From Moraxellaceae bacterium AER2_44_116 (GTDB lineage Bacteria; Pseudomonadota; Gammaproteobacteria; Pseudomonadales; Moraxellaceae), in contig VIAD01000002.1 in NCBI GenBank assembly GCA_006546595.1, positions 268,481-332,480 of the forward strand: DNA of 64,000 nt. The letters run 5' to 3'. The translations under genes and the position numbers were made by a program. Below the pieces are notes generated by a model. That model ran no database searches. It was given only the letters and a program-made list of their open reading frames with translations, and was not told where the DNA came from. This document shows positions 25,130 through 34,059 of this stretch, one piece after another (positions within the stretch are counted from its first letter, which is position 1; every line of letters starts with the position of its first letter).

Positions 25130-26077
25130 TTATAAGCCTGTAGCATAGGGAATGTCCAGTTTATACCATTGATTTTTTTTCACAGTATTGACTGTACCGT
25201 ACAAGCGTTTATCGGTTTTAGATGTCGAAAGCGGTTGAGCGTTGGCGTAAATGTCAGGCCAGTTAATATCACTCGCATTCGGGCAAGTATCTAATTGACT
25301 GATATTGAATTGTGGTGGAGTGCTAGGCAATTGTGTTTGTAAGTCTTGCCATTCGTCATTGCCTTCACCGACATCTGCACCGCGCGTGTCATTGTTGACC
25401 TGACAAGGTAAAACATAAACCTGTAATGATTCACGCGGAGTCGTCGGTTTGATGCGGATAACATCAACACGTTTTTCGCTTGGAATAGGAAACAAGGCCA
25501 CACCATGAGTTCCGCCATCTTTGGGTTTGCCCACCATAAAGGTATCGCGTAGTTGCACAGGCTTGCCTTCGTCTTGCACGCCAACGGCCACTAAGCCTGT
25601 CTCGGTTAATAAAATGGACAATTTGACTTGTGTATATTCGGTGTTTTGACCGTTAGAAGACTTTTTCCATAATTGCGGTTGGGTTAAATCGGCTTCACCC
25701 GCAGGCATACGTGGCGGTTTAACCCATGCGCCAATCGCCATGCCAAAAGCATTTTGTGAGTTAGCGGCTGGATTATTGTTTGTACTTTGACTTGTTGAGT
25801 TAGACGTTTGATTATTTGTCGTGTTGCTATCTTGAAAATTATTGGTACAGCCTTCGCCACAATTGGCTACGAGTGGATTAGTGGCAGGAATCCCTGTTTT
25901 TTGCCCAAACCATGTATAAAACTTGCCCACCATATTATCTAAAAAAGGTTTAGCAACCAGACCAAGAATCATTAACGGTAAGCCTTTATCGCCACTACTT
26001 TCCGTCGTATTGTCGGTAGCGTAAGTGTTGGGTGTGATGAGTAATGTAGCAACAAGTAGGGCGGGCAGTTTGTTCAT
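25130..26077 (-). CDS. Exported protein co-transcribed with the caspase-like protease
   Basis: This is a 315-residue exported protein with signal peptide MNKLPALLVATLLITPNTYA. The region at about 70-115 is Asn/Ser/Thr-rich low complexity. The middle (KLSILLTETGLVAVGVQDEGKP...) is a beta-rich domain somewhat like the DUF4384-type domains found with caspase-like proteins; this is a resemblance only. Cysteines occur in NCGEGC, in LPCQV and near the C-terminus. It is first in the two-gene operon with the caspase-like gene, so it may be its periplasmic substrate, sensor or inhibitor. Confidence 0.65.
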   Translation of the reverse strand: MNKLPALLVATLLITPNTYATDNTTESSGDKGLPLMILGLVAKPFLDNMVGKFYTWFGQKTGIPATNPLVANCGEGCTNNFQDSNTTNNQTSNSTSQSTNNNPAANSQNAFGMAIGAWVKPPRMPAGEADLTQPQLWKKSSNGQNTEYTQVKLSILLTETGLVAVGVQDEGKPVQLRDTFMVGKPKDGGTHGVALFPIPSEKRVDVIRIKPTTPRESLQVYVLPCQVNNDTRGADVGEGNDEWQDLQTQLPSTPPQFNISQLDTCPNASDINWPDIYANAQPLSTSKTDKRLYGTVNTVKKNQWYKLDIPYATGL

Positions 26078-26163
26078 GTTATATAGTCTGGCGCAAAAAA
26101 AGTGATTGATTTGATTTATTATAATGATTTGGAGGGAATGTCAATTTTTCTAGGTGCAGTTTA

Positions 26164-26242
26164 GGCTTCGACTCCGCTCAGCCACCGCAAAATGCTCCCT
26201 GAGCGGAGTCGAAGGGTAATTTAAGCAATACATAGAGGGCGA
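26164..26242. repeat. Dispersed inverted repeat, copy 3, with one outer arm
   Basis: The inner arms are at 26164-26183 and 26195-26213, matching the elements at 6056 and 61827. About 20 bases further on, GGGCGAATAAATTCACCCCTAC is one copy of the outer arm seen at 6133-6153, with one substitution. The left outer arm is missing. Confidence 0.8.
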
Positions 26243-26261
26243 ATAAATTCACCCCTACCGC

Positions 26262-27347
26262 CTAAAAATCCCGATTGATTAAAATACTCCCCCACACTAA
26301 ATCACGATCACCATTACCCGAACGCAACTCCGAGCTTTGATAACGCCAGACCCAACTTAAACGGCTGTGTGGGCTAATTTGTTTGGTTACACCTAACCAT
26401 GCTTCACCTAAGACTGGACGTACCTCTCTTGAACTATAGGTTAATTCACTGTCACGGAATTGACCCTGCAAAAAAGCGTTGTAAGCACGAGCGCGTATTT
26501 TTGCACCTGCCCACAAATAAAGTTCGGATGAGCCTGTCGCACTGTTATTTAATAATCCGGTGGTTGGTTGCGAAAAGTACTCGGCACGGTCAGGGGCAAA
26601 ACTCCACCACGGGGTATTAATACGACCCCAACGTACAGAAATAGCACTGTTGGCTTCCGTTAAAAAGCCGATGCTGCCTTCGTTCGAATATTTGACTTCA
26701 AGATGATGTTCACCATCGTTCACCAGCCACAGCCGTTGATGAGCATAGGTATAACGCAATGTCGGTTCACCACCATTAGAAATTTGATGCTGCCAACCTT
26801 TGGGCGGTTCTGATTCGGTAATAGTATGAATTTGCTTTTGCAAATTTTCGGCAACTCGTGTGCCTAAAACCCCCACAGTCAGCGTACTTTGAATAGCGGT
26901 TTGGCCATCGTCTTGTAAGTTGACACGCGAGTTGGCTAAAAAGACCAAGCTGGCATAAGGACGGTCATCACGATTAACGTCAGCACGTGTTAAGTCTTCT
27001 GGTGCAAAAGCAGCTAAACCGACTTGTAAGCTATGTAAGGTGAGGCTGTTGTCTTCATCATGTATACCGAACCAATGATTCACTTGACTCAAGGCGGGGT
27101 CTAACGAAATAGGCCAGTTTTGCGTGCGTGTCCCTGCAAAGGTCATCGCTAAGCCACCTGTGTAGTCACGATCCTGTTTTTTAGGCGTGAATAAATCATT
27201 ATCCATATGCAGCGACCAACCACTGTTTTCAGGCTCTCCTATGTTTGTCGGTATGTTATTGTTGTTGTCGGCATAAGCTGAAGTAGCTAAGAGCGTCAAT
27301 GACAGTATTGCCGCCGCAACAGATGAAGTCTGTTGTCGGCTGAACAT
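26262..27347 (-). CDS. LpxR-family outer-membrane lipid A deacylase (paralogue 1)
   Basis: This 361-residue protein is predicted to form an outer-membrane beta barrel that removes the 3'-acyloxyacyl chain from lipid A. A signal peptide (residues 1-26) is followed by MDNDLFTPKKQDRDYTGG, holding the Asn-Asp pair and the D..YTGG motif of the LpxR active site. DDRPYASLVFLANSR is the second family signature. The protein ends in Phe (NRDF), the expected barrel signal. A close paralogue lies 200 bases upstream on the same strand. Activity on lipid A is inferred from the family. Confidence 0.85.
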   Translation of the reverse strand: MFSRQQTSSVAAAILSLTLLATSAYADNNNNIPTNIGEPENSGWSLHMDNDLFTPKKQDRDYTGGLAMTFAGTRTQNWPISLDPALSQVNHWFGIHDEDNSLTLHSLQVGLAAFAPEDLTRADVNRDDRPYASLVFLANSRVNLQDDGQTAIQSTLTVGVLGTRVAENLQKQIHTITESEPPKGWQHQISNGGEPTLRYTYAHQRLWLVNDGEHHLEVKYSNEGSIGFLTEANSAISVRWGRINTPWWSFAPDRAEYFSQPTTGLLNNSATGSSELYLWAGAKIRARAYNAFLQGQFRDSELTYSSREVRPVLGEAWLGVTKQISPHSRLSWVWRYQSSELRSGNGDRDLVWGSILINRDF

Positions 27348-27549
27348 GATTTCTCTCCAAAAAGTAGCAAGATTTTATTCTGCTATTACTTTGTGTTAAG
27401 AATAGTTTGACGGCAGTGTACTGGCAAGTACACAAAAAGAGTTAGCCGTGTTGCTAAAAAAAGAACACGGAAAATGGCTGGTGAGCTGAGTAGGATGGGT
27501 AGAGGTACGAAACCCATCGCATGAGTTTATAGCGCAAATGATGGAAGGC

Positions 27550-28632
27550 TTAAAAATCCCGATTTAATAAAACACTGCCCCATACCAAATCACGATCGCC
27601 ATTGCCGCGACGCAACTCTGAGCTCTGATAGCGAATAATCCAACTCAAACGGGTATGCGGCGTGACTTGTTTTGTCACTCCTAGCCATGCCTCCGCTAAG
27701 ACAGGACGCACTTCTAGCCAGTCATAACGCAGTTCACTCTCACGAAATTGGCCTTGTAAAAAAGCATTGTAGGCACGGGCGCGCAATTTTGCACCTGTCC
27801 AAATATAAAACTCCGATGTCCCTAGAAGACTTGCTTTTAATAAACTTGCACTCGGTTGCGAAAAGTATTCGGCACGGTCTGGTGCAAAACTCCACCACGG
27901 CGTTTTAATCAAACCCCAACGAGCAGAAATAGAGGTATTGGCTTCGGTTAAAAAGCCAAGGCTACCTTCATTAGAATATTTAACTTCAAATCGAAAGCGG
28001 TCGTCGGTACTGACTAATAAATGTTGAGAAGCATAGGTGTAACGTAAAGTGGGTTCACCACCATTGGCAATTTGGTGTTTCCAACCTTGAGGGGAGTCGG
28101 ATTTGGTGAGTTTATGAATTTCTTTTTGCAGGGTTTTAGCAATATGCGTGCCTAATATGCCGACGGTGAGTGTACTTTGAATAGCCGTCCGACCACTGTC
28201 CTCTAAACTCTGCCGTGAGTTGGCTAAATAGACCAAACTGGCGTAAGGGCGGTCATCCATATTCACATCGGAGCGGGTCAGATCTTGTGGTGCAAAGGCG
28301 GCAAGACCGATTTGCATACTATGTAATGTCGGGCGACGATCAACATCGGTCACTTTGAGCCAGCGATTAAATTTTTTCAGCGTTGAATCTAAAGAAATAG
28401 GCCATTGTTGAACGCGTTTACCTGCAAAAGTGACGGCCAGACCTCCTGTATAGTCGCGATCGTGGTTTTTGGGCGTGAGCAGGTCATTATCCATTTGTAA
28501 TGACCAACCACTATCGTAGGGTTCCCCCGCGAGCGATGGAATAACGGTTTCTTCGGCATGAGTGAAACGGGCTACCAGTGCACATACGAGCAGTATTGCC
28601 GCAACAGGTAATGGCCGTTGTCGGCTAAACAT
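27550..28632 (-). CDS. LpxR-family outer-membrane lipid A deacylase (paralogue 2)
   Basis: This is the second LpxR-like barrel, 360 residues, highly similar to its neighbour over the whole mature part. It also has MDNDLLTPKNHDRDYTGG, DDRPYASLVYLANSR and the terminal NRDF. Differences concentrate in the signal peptide and around the loop after residue 60. The start at 28632 (MFSRQRPL, matching MFSRQQTS of the paralogue, with GGAG upstream) is preferred to an in-frame one at 28668. The tandem duplication suggests either dosage or divergence in substrate. Confidence 0.85.
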   Translation of the reverse strand: MFSRQRPLPVAAILLVCALVARFTHAEETVIPSLAGEPYDSGWSLQMDNDLLTPKNHDRDYTGGLAVTFAGKRVQQWPISLDSTLKKFNRWLKVTDVDRRPTLHSMQIGLAAFAPQDLTRSDVNMDDRPYASLVYLANSRQSLEDSGRTAIQSTLTVGILGTHIAKTLQKEIHKLTKSDSPQGWKHQIANGGEPTLRYTYASQHLLVSTDDRFRFEVKYSNEGSLGFLTEANTSISARWGLIKTPWWSFAPDRAEYFSQPSASLLKASLLGTSEFYIWTGAKLRARAYNAFLQGQFRESELRYDWLEVRPVLAEAWLGVTKQVTPHTRLSWIIRYQSSELRRGNGDRDLVWGSVLLNRDF

Positions 28633-28794
28633 GAGGATTCTCCACAGAACACAATCGTATTTGATCATGTCTTAGCGTTCAGCATAGTCTTATCTGTAGA
28701 GACAGGCAAACAATGATCATCATACGATGAGCGATATCAGGTCATCGTATACGATGAGCATTGTTGTCTGTGGTAAATGTAGGAGGATAAAAAA

Positions 28795-29658
28795 TCAGGC
28801 CATTTTTAGATCGGCAATATGATTTAGTGGCAGTACATCTCGTTGCCACAACGCCAATGCAGAACGATTATCATGTTTCCACGGATGATAATAAGGTAAA
28901 AACCATGCCAAATAAGCAGGTTCTGCGCCTCGAAGCAAGCCCTGATGACGATCAAATAAAAAGCTAATATTGGCACGAGAAATCATGAGATTAGATGGCA
29001 TTGATATGCCACGCAGCTTACAAGTTTGGCTCAATAAATCATGCTGATTTTGCCAAAAAATACTGAGCATTTTTTGCGTCATTTTAAACAATGCTTTGCT
29101 CCGCATCGTCAACGTGCCGCCCAATTGCTGATAAAGATCATAACATACGGCCTTGTGTTCAATTTCTTCGGCTGCATGCCATAACCAAAAAGCACGAAAT
29201 TCCGTATGCCAGCCTGATAAACGCTCACTATTGGCTAATATTTGGTCGCCAAGAACATGCGTTAAGTGCTCCAAAGCAATGGTGTATGCTAAACGTTCTA
29301 TGGGGGTTGATGCTTCCCACACCTCATCCAATGCCTGTTGGATTCGCGTCTGAATGTTTTTAATGTCATAACCTTCGCGTGTTAGCTGATTGTTATATAA
29401 GAGGTGTTGCCGAGAGTGAATCGCTTCTTGCGCGACAAATCGCTTCAATTCATCTTCTAAAATGGGATTATTGAATTGGCCATCAAACTGCCGAATAGCA
29501 CGAATAAAAAAGTCCTCTCCCAAAGGCAAAGCCAATGAAACGCCATTCATATAAGCACTATAAAACATATTTTGGCAGCACCAATCCTGTGTGCTTGTCT
29601 TGGTAAAGTCAAAACTCATTTTGCGTGGAATAATTGGCACAGCAATACTTTTTTTCAT
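28795..29658 (-). CDS. Ferritin-like metal-dependent hydrolase family protein (PF10118 type)
   Basis: The 287-residue protein belongs by sequence to the predicted metal-dependent hydrolase family with a ferritin-like fold. The metal ligands are probably in EDELKRFVAQEAIHSRQH, in ALEHLTHVLGDQ and in WHAAEEIEHKAVCYDLY. The segments form E...ExxH...E...ExxH, as in di-iron helical bundles. The true substrate is unknown. Start 29658 follows GGAG; a longer frame from 29832 would overlap the divergent AraC gene and adds 58 unlikely residues. It is divergent from that regulator, a common layout for a regulated pair. Confidence 0.78.
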   Translation of the reverse strand: MKKSIAVPIIPRKMSFDFTKTSTQDWCCQNMFYSAYMNGVSLALPLGEDFFIRAIRQFDGQFNNPILEDELKRFVAQEAIHSRQHLLYNNQLTREGYDIKNIQTRIQQALDEVWEASTPIERLAYTIALEHLTHVLGDQILANSERLSGWHTEFRAFWLWHAAEEIEHKAVCYDLYQQLGGTLTMRSKALFKMTQKMLSIFWQNQHDLLSQTCKLRGISMPSNLMISRANISFLFDRHQGLLRGAEPAYLAWFLPYYHPWKHDNRSALALWQRDVLPLNHIADLKMA

Positions 29659-29753
29659 GACGAAACGCTCCAGAAAATAGGGCGGAATTGATAAGCGTCT
29701 TAACAGTGAGATGTTCGGCTCAACAATCGACCGATTCAGTATGCGATCTTGGC

Positions 29754-29783
29754 ACTGGCAAGGTAATCCTTTAAGATGCCAGT
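29754..29783. promoter_or_regulatory. Candidate operator between AraC regulator and ferritin-like gene
   Basis: ACTGGCA (29754-29760) and TGCCAGT (29777-29783) are inverted 7-mers whose starts are 23 bases apart, in the 164-base divergent region. The regulator that would bind is the adjacent AraC protein. Confidence 0.35.
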
Positions 29784-29822
29784 ATGGTATTCGTTTAGGC
29801 CAAATATGGCCAAAAGGCATAT

Positions 29823-30821
29823 ATGACTTCACTTTATGTTTCCGCAGATTATGTCAGTACTTTGTTAGAACATGCTGAAAAAAAAGGTCTAGCCTTAGAC
29901 AATGTGCTGACCGCTGATACGATGCCAACCGTGTTGACAGGCTTAGTGCCGTGGCCAGTCATGGCAGCGGTTATACACGCTTGTATTGGGCAGCAAGATG
30001 AAGCGCTTGCAGGTCTGGAGTTTGGCTTGACATTAGGTATTACTCATCATGGCTTATTAGGTTATGCAGCAAGAAGTGCTCATACGCCACTTGAAGCGTT
30101 ATTGTTAGATGAAAAATATTTAGCGACGCGGACAAATGCCATGCGTTTTCGAGTCATGGGCGATAAAAATAACATTACGCTCCATTTAGAGTCGGTTTTG
30201 ACTCCTGAGATGATGGGTTGGCGTTTTTTACATTTAGCGATTCTTGGCTCAATGGCGCGTATGTGCAGAGATTTGTTTCATCGTCAGTTTTTAACTGCAA
30301 CTTTTACCATTCCTTTTGCTGTCGATTCCTTGACGAGTTACAACGATGAATTACTTGCGGGGATTCATTGGCGCACAGAGCCAAAGGTGTTTTCTATGAC
30401 GGTAGCCGCGAGTATGTTGTCGGCTATTTTGCCTACAGGCGATGCAACCCTAAAACAGTTATTGATTGGTCAGTGCGAAGCAGCAATGCCAGCAGCACAT
30501 ACACTAAATGACATAGTGGCGATGGTGCGGCATTTACTGCGCCATCAATTAGTTGAGCCGCCGCACGTTAGTCAATTGGGGCGACAGCTTAACCTCTCCG
30601 AACGGACACTGAAACGGCATTTGCAGCAAGCGGGGACATCGTATCGTGAGATATTAAGAGACTTAAGGGTGCAAGCGGCGACACATTATCTACAGACTAC
30701 GAATTGGTCTATCGACAAGATCGCTTCTCGCTTAGGTTATGATAGCCCATCGACGTTCAAAAATTTATTTCGCCGTTGGACGGGTAAGACGTTGGGTGAG
30801 GTTAGAACGAGCAGTAAGTAG
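29823..30821 (+). CDS. AraC-family transcriptional regulator (ArbR-like N-terminal domain)
   Basis: This 332-residue regulator has an N-terminal ligand-binding domain of the kind common in AraC proteins that control fatty-acid or hydrocarbon genes (residues 1-190). The C-terminal AraC HTH spans about 240-330 and includes LSQLGRQLNLSERTLKRHLQQAGTSY-like and IASRLGYDSPSTFKNLFRRWTG-like segments. It is divergent from the ferritin-like gene, which it probably controls. An inverted repeat ACTGGCA/TGCCAGT (29754-29783) lies in the intergenic region. Confidence 0.88.
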   Translation: MTSLYVSADYVSTLLEHAEKKGLALDNVLTADTMPTVLTGLVPWPVMAAVIHACIGQQDEALAGLEFGLTLGITHHGLLGYAARSAHTPLEALLLDEKYLATRTNAMRFRVMGDKNNITLHLESVLTPEMMGWRFLHLAILGSMARMCRDLFHRQFLTATFTIPFAVDSLTSYNDELLAGIHWRTEPKVFSMTVAASMLSAILPTGDATLKQLLIGQCEAAMPAAHTLNDIVAMVRHLLRHQLVEPPHVSQLGRQLNLSERTLKRHLQQAGTSYREILRDLRVQAATHYLQTTNWSIDKIASRLGYDSPSTFKNLFRRWTGKTLGEVRTSSK

Positions 30822-31085
30822 GCTTGAGCTCATTTTAATGTTGCCATTGTTGTACCGAATAAAAATTAGGTAACGTGAGTTAAGTTTAATTTTCTTGTGA
30901 GGCAAGGATTTGCGGGGGATAAGAGGTTTGAATTGGGGTAAGGCAATAAGCGACCAAGCCCACCATTAGGTTAATCAGAACGTTGTTTATCAAGTGTCAC
31001 CCTAATGACAATGTTTCCATAAGCTTTACTCTAGAATTGTGTGGATAAGCTGGATAAAAAATGCCAGTAATCACTGGAGAAGCGT

Positions 31086-32384
31086 ATGTTGAAATTACTA
31101 AAGCCTTGGCAACGTCTTATGGGAGCCATATTGCTCCTATTAACCCATCCAACATTTGCAAGTAGCCTGTGGGTTGATGCATGGTCAGCATCGCCTACGG
31201 ATGGTGCAGCGTTATATTCCCTCCCTCCTGGATCAGTGTTCAGGGAAACAATATCACCCAACTTAGGTGGCAATACAATGCGCCTGCATTTATCTAATCG
31301 ATATGGCATGAGCAGTATCAAATTGGCGAAAGTGTCAATTGGCATCAAAAGTGTGGGAGCTAGTAACCAACCAAACTCAACTAAGCTGTTAAAGTTTAAC
31401 GGTAGCGATGCCGTTATTATTCCCGCAGGTGGCGAGGTAATTAGCGATCCGATTTCTTTTACCATCAAGCAATTTACGCCATTGAATATTAGCTTCATGG
31501 CGGCCTCATGGATTATGTCACCCACGGAGCATTCTTTGGCAACAGAGATTCCGTATTTTTCAATGACGGCAAATGCTGAGTCTGATAGTGGTGTTGGTTT
31601 TATCCCTCAAAAAACATTCGCGGGACAAATGAGTTGGCTGTTAATAGAACGTCTGGAGGTTAGTAATACCATGGCGGGGTACAATGTGATGGCGGTTGGT
31701 GATTCAATTTCGGATGGTGCTTCCAATATGCTTTGTCAGCTTGTCATTAACCCCGACCTCAACTGTTTAAGTATTGGCCAAAATGCACGTTATACCGATT
31801 TTTTAGCACGTCGCTTAGCTAATGCGGGTCATACCAATATTGGGGTTGTAAATGGTGCAATTTCTGGCAATCAAATAGGTCAGGATGCACCATGGTTATC
31901 TCTGCAATCAGGAAAATCTTTACTGAATAGATTGGATGCGGATGTCCTCAAGCACAACGGTGTATCTAAAGTTATTCTTTTAGAGGGCATCAATGATTTA
32001 CAGATCGCATCGACACCAAACCCAAACAAAGTTATTCAAGACCTGACAACAGTCATTAATCGCCTCCATGCGGCAAATATCAAAGTAATTTTAGGGACAC
32101 TGACTCCAACGCAAGGCACTCCTAATGTTCCTTTAGCGATACTTAGCTTAGTGCTTCATTATGGATCAGATGCAGTTAATACCGCTCGCCAACAAGTCAA
32201 TGCTTGGATTCGTAGTCAATCCATTGCGGACGGAGTTGTCGATTTTGATTACTGCTTGAAAAATCCCCAAAAACCATCACAGCTATTGCCCGCTTATGAT
32301 AGTGGTGATCATTTGCACCTCAGTGTCTTAGGTCGTCAAGCGATGGCTCAGTGTGTTAATTTGAACTTATTAACCGCACCTTAA
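31086..32384 (+). CDS. Secreted SGNH/GDSL-family hydrolase
   Basis: This 432-residue exported esterase-like protein has a signal peptide (residues 1-25, ending near TFASS) and a beta-rich N-terminal domain of about 170 residues. The SGNH hydrolase core follows: block I VGDSISDG with the nucleophilic Ser, block II NGAISGNQ, block III GINDL and block V DHLHLS with the catalytic Asp and His. The two-domain form is seen in secreted lipases and acetylesterases of bacteria. The substrate is probably an ester of lipid or polysaccharide, which cannot be settled here. Confidence 0.85.
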   Translation: MLKLLKPWQRLMGAILLLLTHPTFASSLWVDAWSASPTDGAALYSLPPGSVFRETISPNLGGNTMRLHLSNRYGMSSIKLAKVSIGIKSVGASNQPNSTKLLKFNGSDAVIIPAGGEVISDPISFTIKQFTPLNISFMAASWIMSPTEHSLATEIPYFSMTANAESDSGVGFIPQKTFAGQMSWLLIERLEVSNTMAGYNVMAVGDSISDGASNMLCQLVINPDLNCLSIGQNARYTDFLARRLANAGHTNIGVVNGAISGNQIGQDAPWLSLQSGKSLLNRLDADVLKHNGVSKVILLEGINDLQIASTPNPNKVIQDLTTVINRLHAANIKVILGTLTPTQGTPNVPLAILSLVLHYGSDAVNTARQQVNAWIRSQSIADGVVDFDYCLKNPQKPSQLLPAYDSGDHLHLSVLGRQAMAQCVNLNLLTAP

Positions 32385-32453
32385 ACGGAATGTCAATGAT
32401 TTAAACCGAGTGCAAATTGGATTGTATGTCTGAGTGAGTTTACAGAATACAAT

Positions 32454-32509
32454 CCCTTATCCCTTATCCCTTATCCCTTATCCCTTATCCCTTATCCCTT
32501 ATCCCTTAT
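32454..32509. repeat. Heptanucleotide tandem repeat (CCCTTAT)8
   Basis: There are eight exact head-to-tail copies of CCCTTAT, 56 bases, in the gap between the SGNH hydrolase and the GH5 gene, ending 105 bases before the GH5 start. Perfect copies over such a run indicate recent slippage. The array lies where promoter spacing could change with copy number. Confidence 0.95.
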
Positions 32510-32537
32510 TCATGGTGTATTTGATAAAAAGATGCAA

Positions 32538-32602
32538 ACTGTCATCGCACTGACAGTGTTTGCTATCTCACTTGTCGTAAATTTAGGTTTTACAACGACA
32601 AG
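32538..32602 (+). promoter_or_regulatory. Inverted repeats in the leader of the GH5 gene
   Basis: ACTGTCA/TGACAGT (32538-32544, 32551-32557) and CTTGTCGT/ACGACAAG (32571-32578, 32595-32602) are perfect inverted repeats. The second ends 12 bases before the ATG at 32615. They could be an operator and a leader hairpin; no regulator is identified. Confidence 0.4.
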
Positions 32603-32614
32603 AGATCAACTCTC

Positions 32615-33994
32615 ATGAACAAGTTTTTAGCGTCGATTTTGACCGTCATAGCGGTGACTTCCACCTCCGCATTTGCAGGTGATTTGCGTGTGCAGAATGG
32701 AAGATTTGTGGACTCACAAGGTGCAACGGTTGTTTTACGCGGCTTTAACCTCTCACAATTGCATAAACTCCCGCCTTTTCGTCCCAATAACGATCCATTG
32801 CTGTTTCAAAAGTTAGCGGCAAGTGGTGTCAATGTGGTTCGCCATCAATTCAATTGGGAGGCTTACGAAAAAGCGCCTAACGTCTATGATGAAAGTTATC
32901 TTGATTATTATGCAGAAATAGTAGATCGAGCGGCGGCGGCTGGTATTTATACCATTATTGATATTCACCAAGACGCGTTTAGCCGTTGGACATTAGACGG
33001 TTGTGGTGAAGGCTTTCCTCTATGGGCTATTCCTAAGGGCACTAAAGTGAGTGAACCCGACAATGGGAAGAAATGCTGGTTTTGGCCATTACGTGTGATG
33101 GCTCAAAGAGCGGATGTCGATGCTTTATTTAACAAGTTTTACGCCGCAGATTATATGCCCCGTGAGCGGTATATGATTTTATTAGAAAAACTAGCGACTC
33201 GTTTTGCGGGTTATCGCAATGTCATTGGTTATGATTTACTCAATGAACCGATGGGCGATGCCACTTTGCTAAAAAAATTATACGTGGATGGCATTGCGCG
33301 CGTTCGTCGCCATGATCCGCAAGCCATTGCCTTTATTGAGCCTGAAATGCTGACAGGTTCTGGCCTAGAATCAACCAAACTCACCAACCCAATGATTAGC
33401 AATTTGGCATTTGCTCCGCATTATTACGATGCCACGATTTATGCCAGTGTTTGGTTAGGCGGTCGTTATGAACCGACGGCGGCGAAAAATCGAGCCTTAG
33501 CAAAATCGTGGGGTGCGGCGGTGCTGTTGGGCGAGTATGGTACGCCTGCATTTGCGCTTGCACCGAACTACATCGAAATGATCTATAACGACATGGATAA
33601 GTTTGGTGATTCAGGTACGCAGTGGGGATACACGCCTGAATGGAATCCGACAACGCTTGATGGTTGGAATAGCGAAGACTTGTCTGTTGTTGATGACAAA
33701 GGCAACTTCCGCAGTAACTACCGTGAACGCCCTTATGCACGTCGGACAGCAGGTACTTACGGGACGTTGACTGCACAACCAGCGTGGTTCGTTTTCCCCG
33801 CGACATCTAGCTACAGTTGGACGCATAATCCTGCTCAAGGTGTTACGGAAATTTTTGTACCCAAAAGCTTCTTTTACAATAGATCTCCTGTTGTTACTAC
33901 AACGGTGGGTGTCAATTGTAACTTTAACGGAGCTAAACAGATGTTGACGTGCAGCAGTTCATCGGCAGGCGTTAAACAAGTGACGTTGAAATAG
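32615..33994 (+). CDS. Secreted GH5-type endoglycosylceramidase-like hydrolase
   Basis: The 459-residue exported glycosidase has signal peptide MNKFLASILTVIAVTSTSAFA and a TIM barrel of family GH5. The N-terminus VVLRGFNLSQLHKLPPF, the VIDIHQDAFSRW-like segment, the acid/base Glu211 in YDLLNEPMGD and the nucleophile Glu307 in LLGEYGTPAF fit endoglycoceramidases. The last 90 residues form a beta-rich domain. It would hydrolyse the glycan-ceramide or a similar beta-glycosidic bond outside the cell. Cellulase-like specificity cannot be excluded. Confidence 0.85.
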   Translation: MNKFLASILTVIAVTSTSAFAGDLRVQNGRFVDSQGATVVLRGFNLSQLHKLPPFRPNNDPLLFQKLAASGVNVVRHQFNWEAYEKAPNVYDESYLDYYAEIVDRAAAAGIYTIIDIHQDAFSRWTLDGCGEGFPLWAIPKGTKVSEPDNGKKCWFWPLRVMAQRADVDALFNKFYAADYMPRERYMILLEKLATRFAGYRNVIGYDLLNEPMGDATLLKKLYVDGIARVRRHDPQAIAFIEPEMLTGSGLESTKLTNPMISNLAFAPHYYDATIYASVWLGGRYEPTAAKNRALAKSWGAAVLLGEYGTPAFALAPNYIEMIYNDMDKFGDSGTQWGYTPEWNPTTLDGWNSEDLSVVDDKGNFRSNYRERPYARRTAGTYGTLTAQPAWFVFPATSSYSWTHNPAQGVTEIFVPKSFFYNRSPVVTTTVGVNCNFNGAKQMLTCSSSSAGVKQVTLK

Positions 33995-34018
33995 TCATTT
34001 TGAATGGATTTGAATGAC

Positions 34019-34049
34019 AACGACGTGGTGAAAGTCCTACCACGTCGTT
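34019..34049. terminator. Bidirectional hairpin between convergent genes
   Basis: AACGACGTGGT and ACCACGTCGTT form an 11-bp perfect stem with a 9-base loop, in the gap between the GH5 gene and the convergent Crp/Fnr gene. T-tracts are weak on both sides. Confidence 0.6.
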
Positions 34050-34059
34050 AAATAGGATG

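Noticed and set aside
32454..32509. CRISPR-like array
   Set aside because: The units are 7 bp with no spacers and there are no cas genes; it is a simple tandem repeat.
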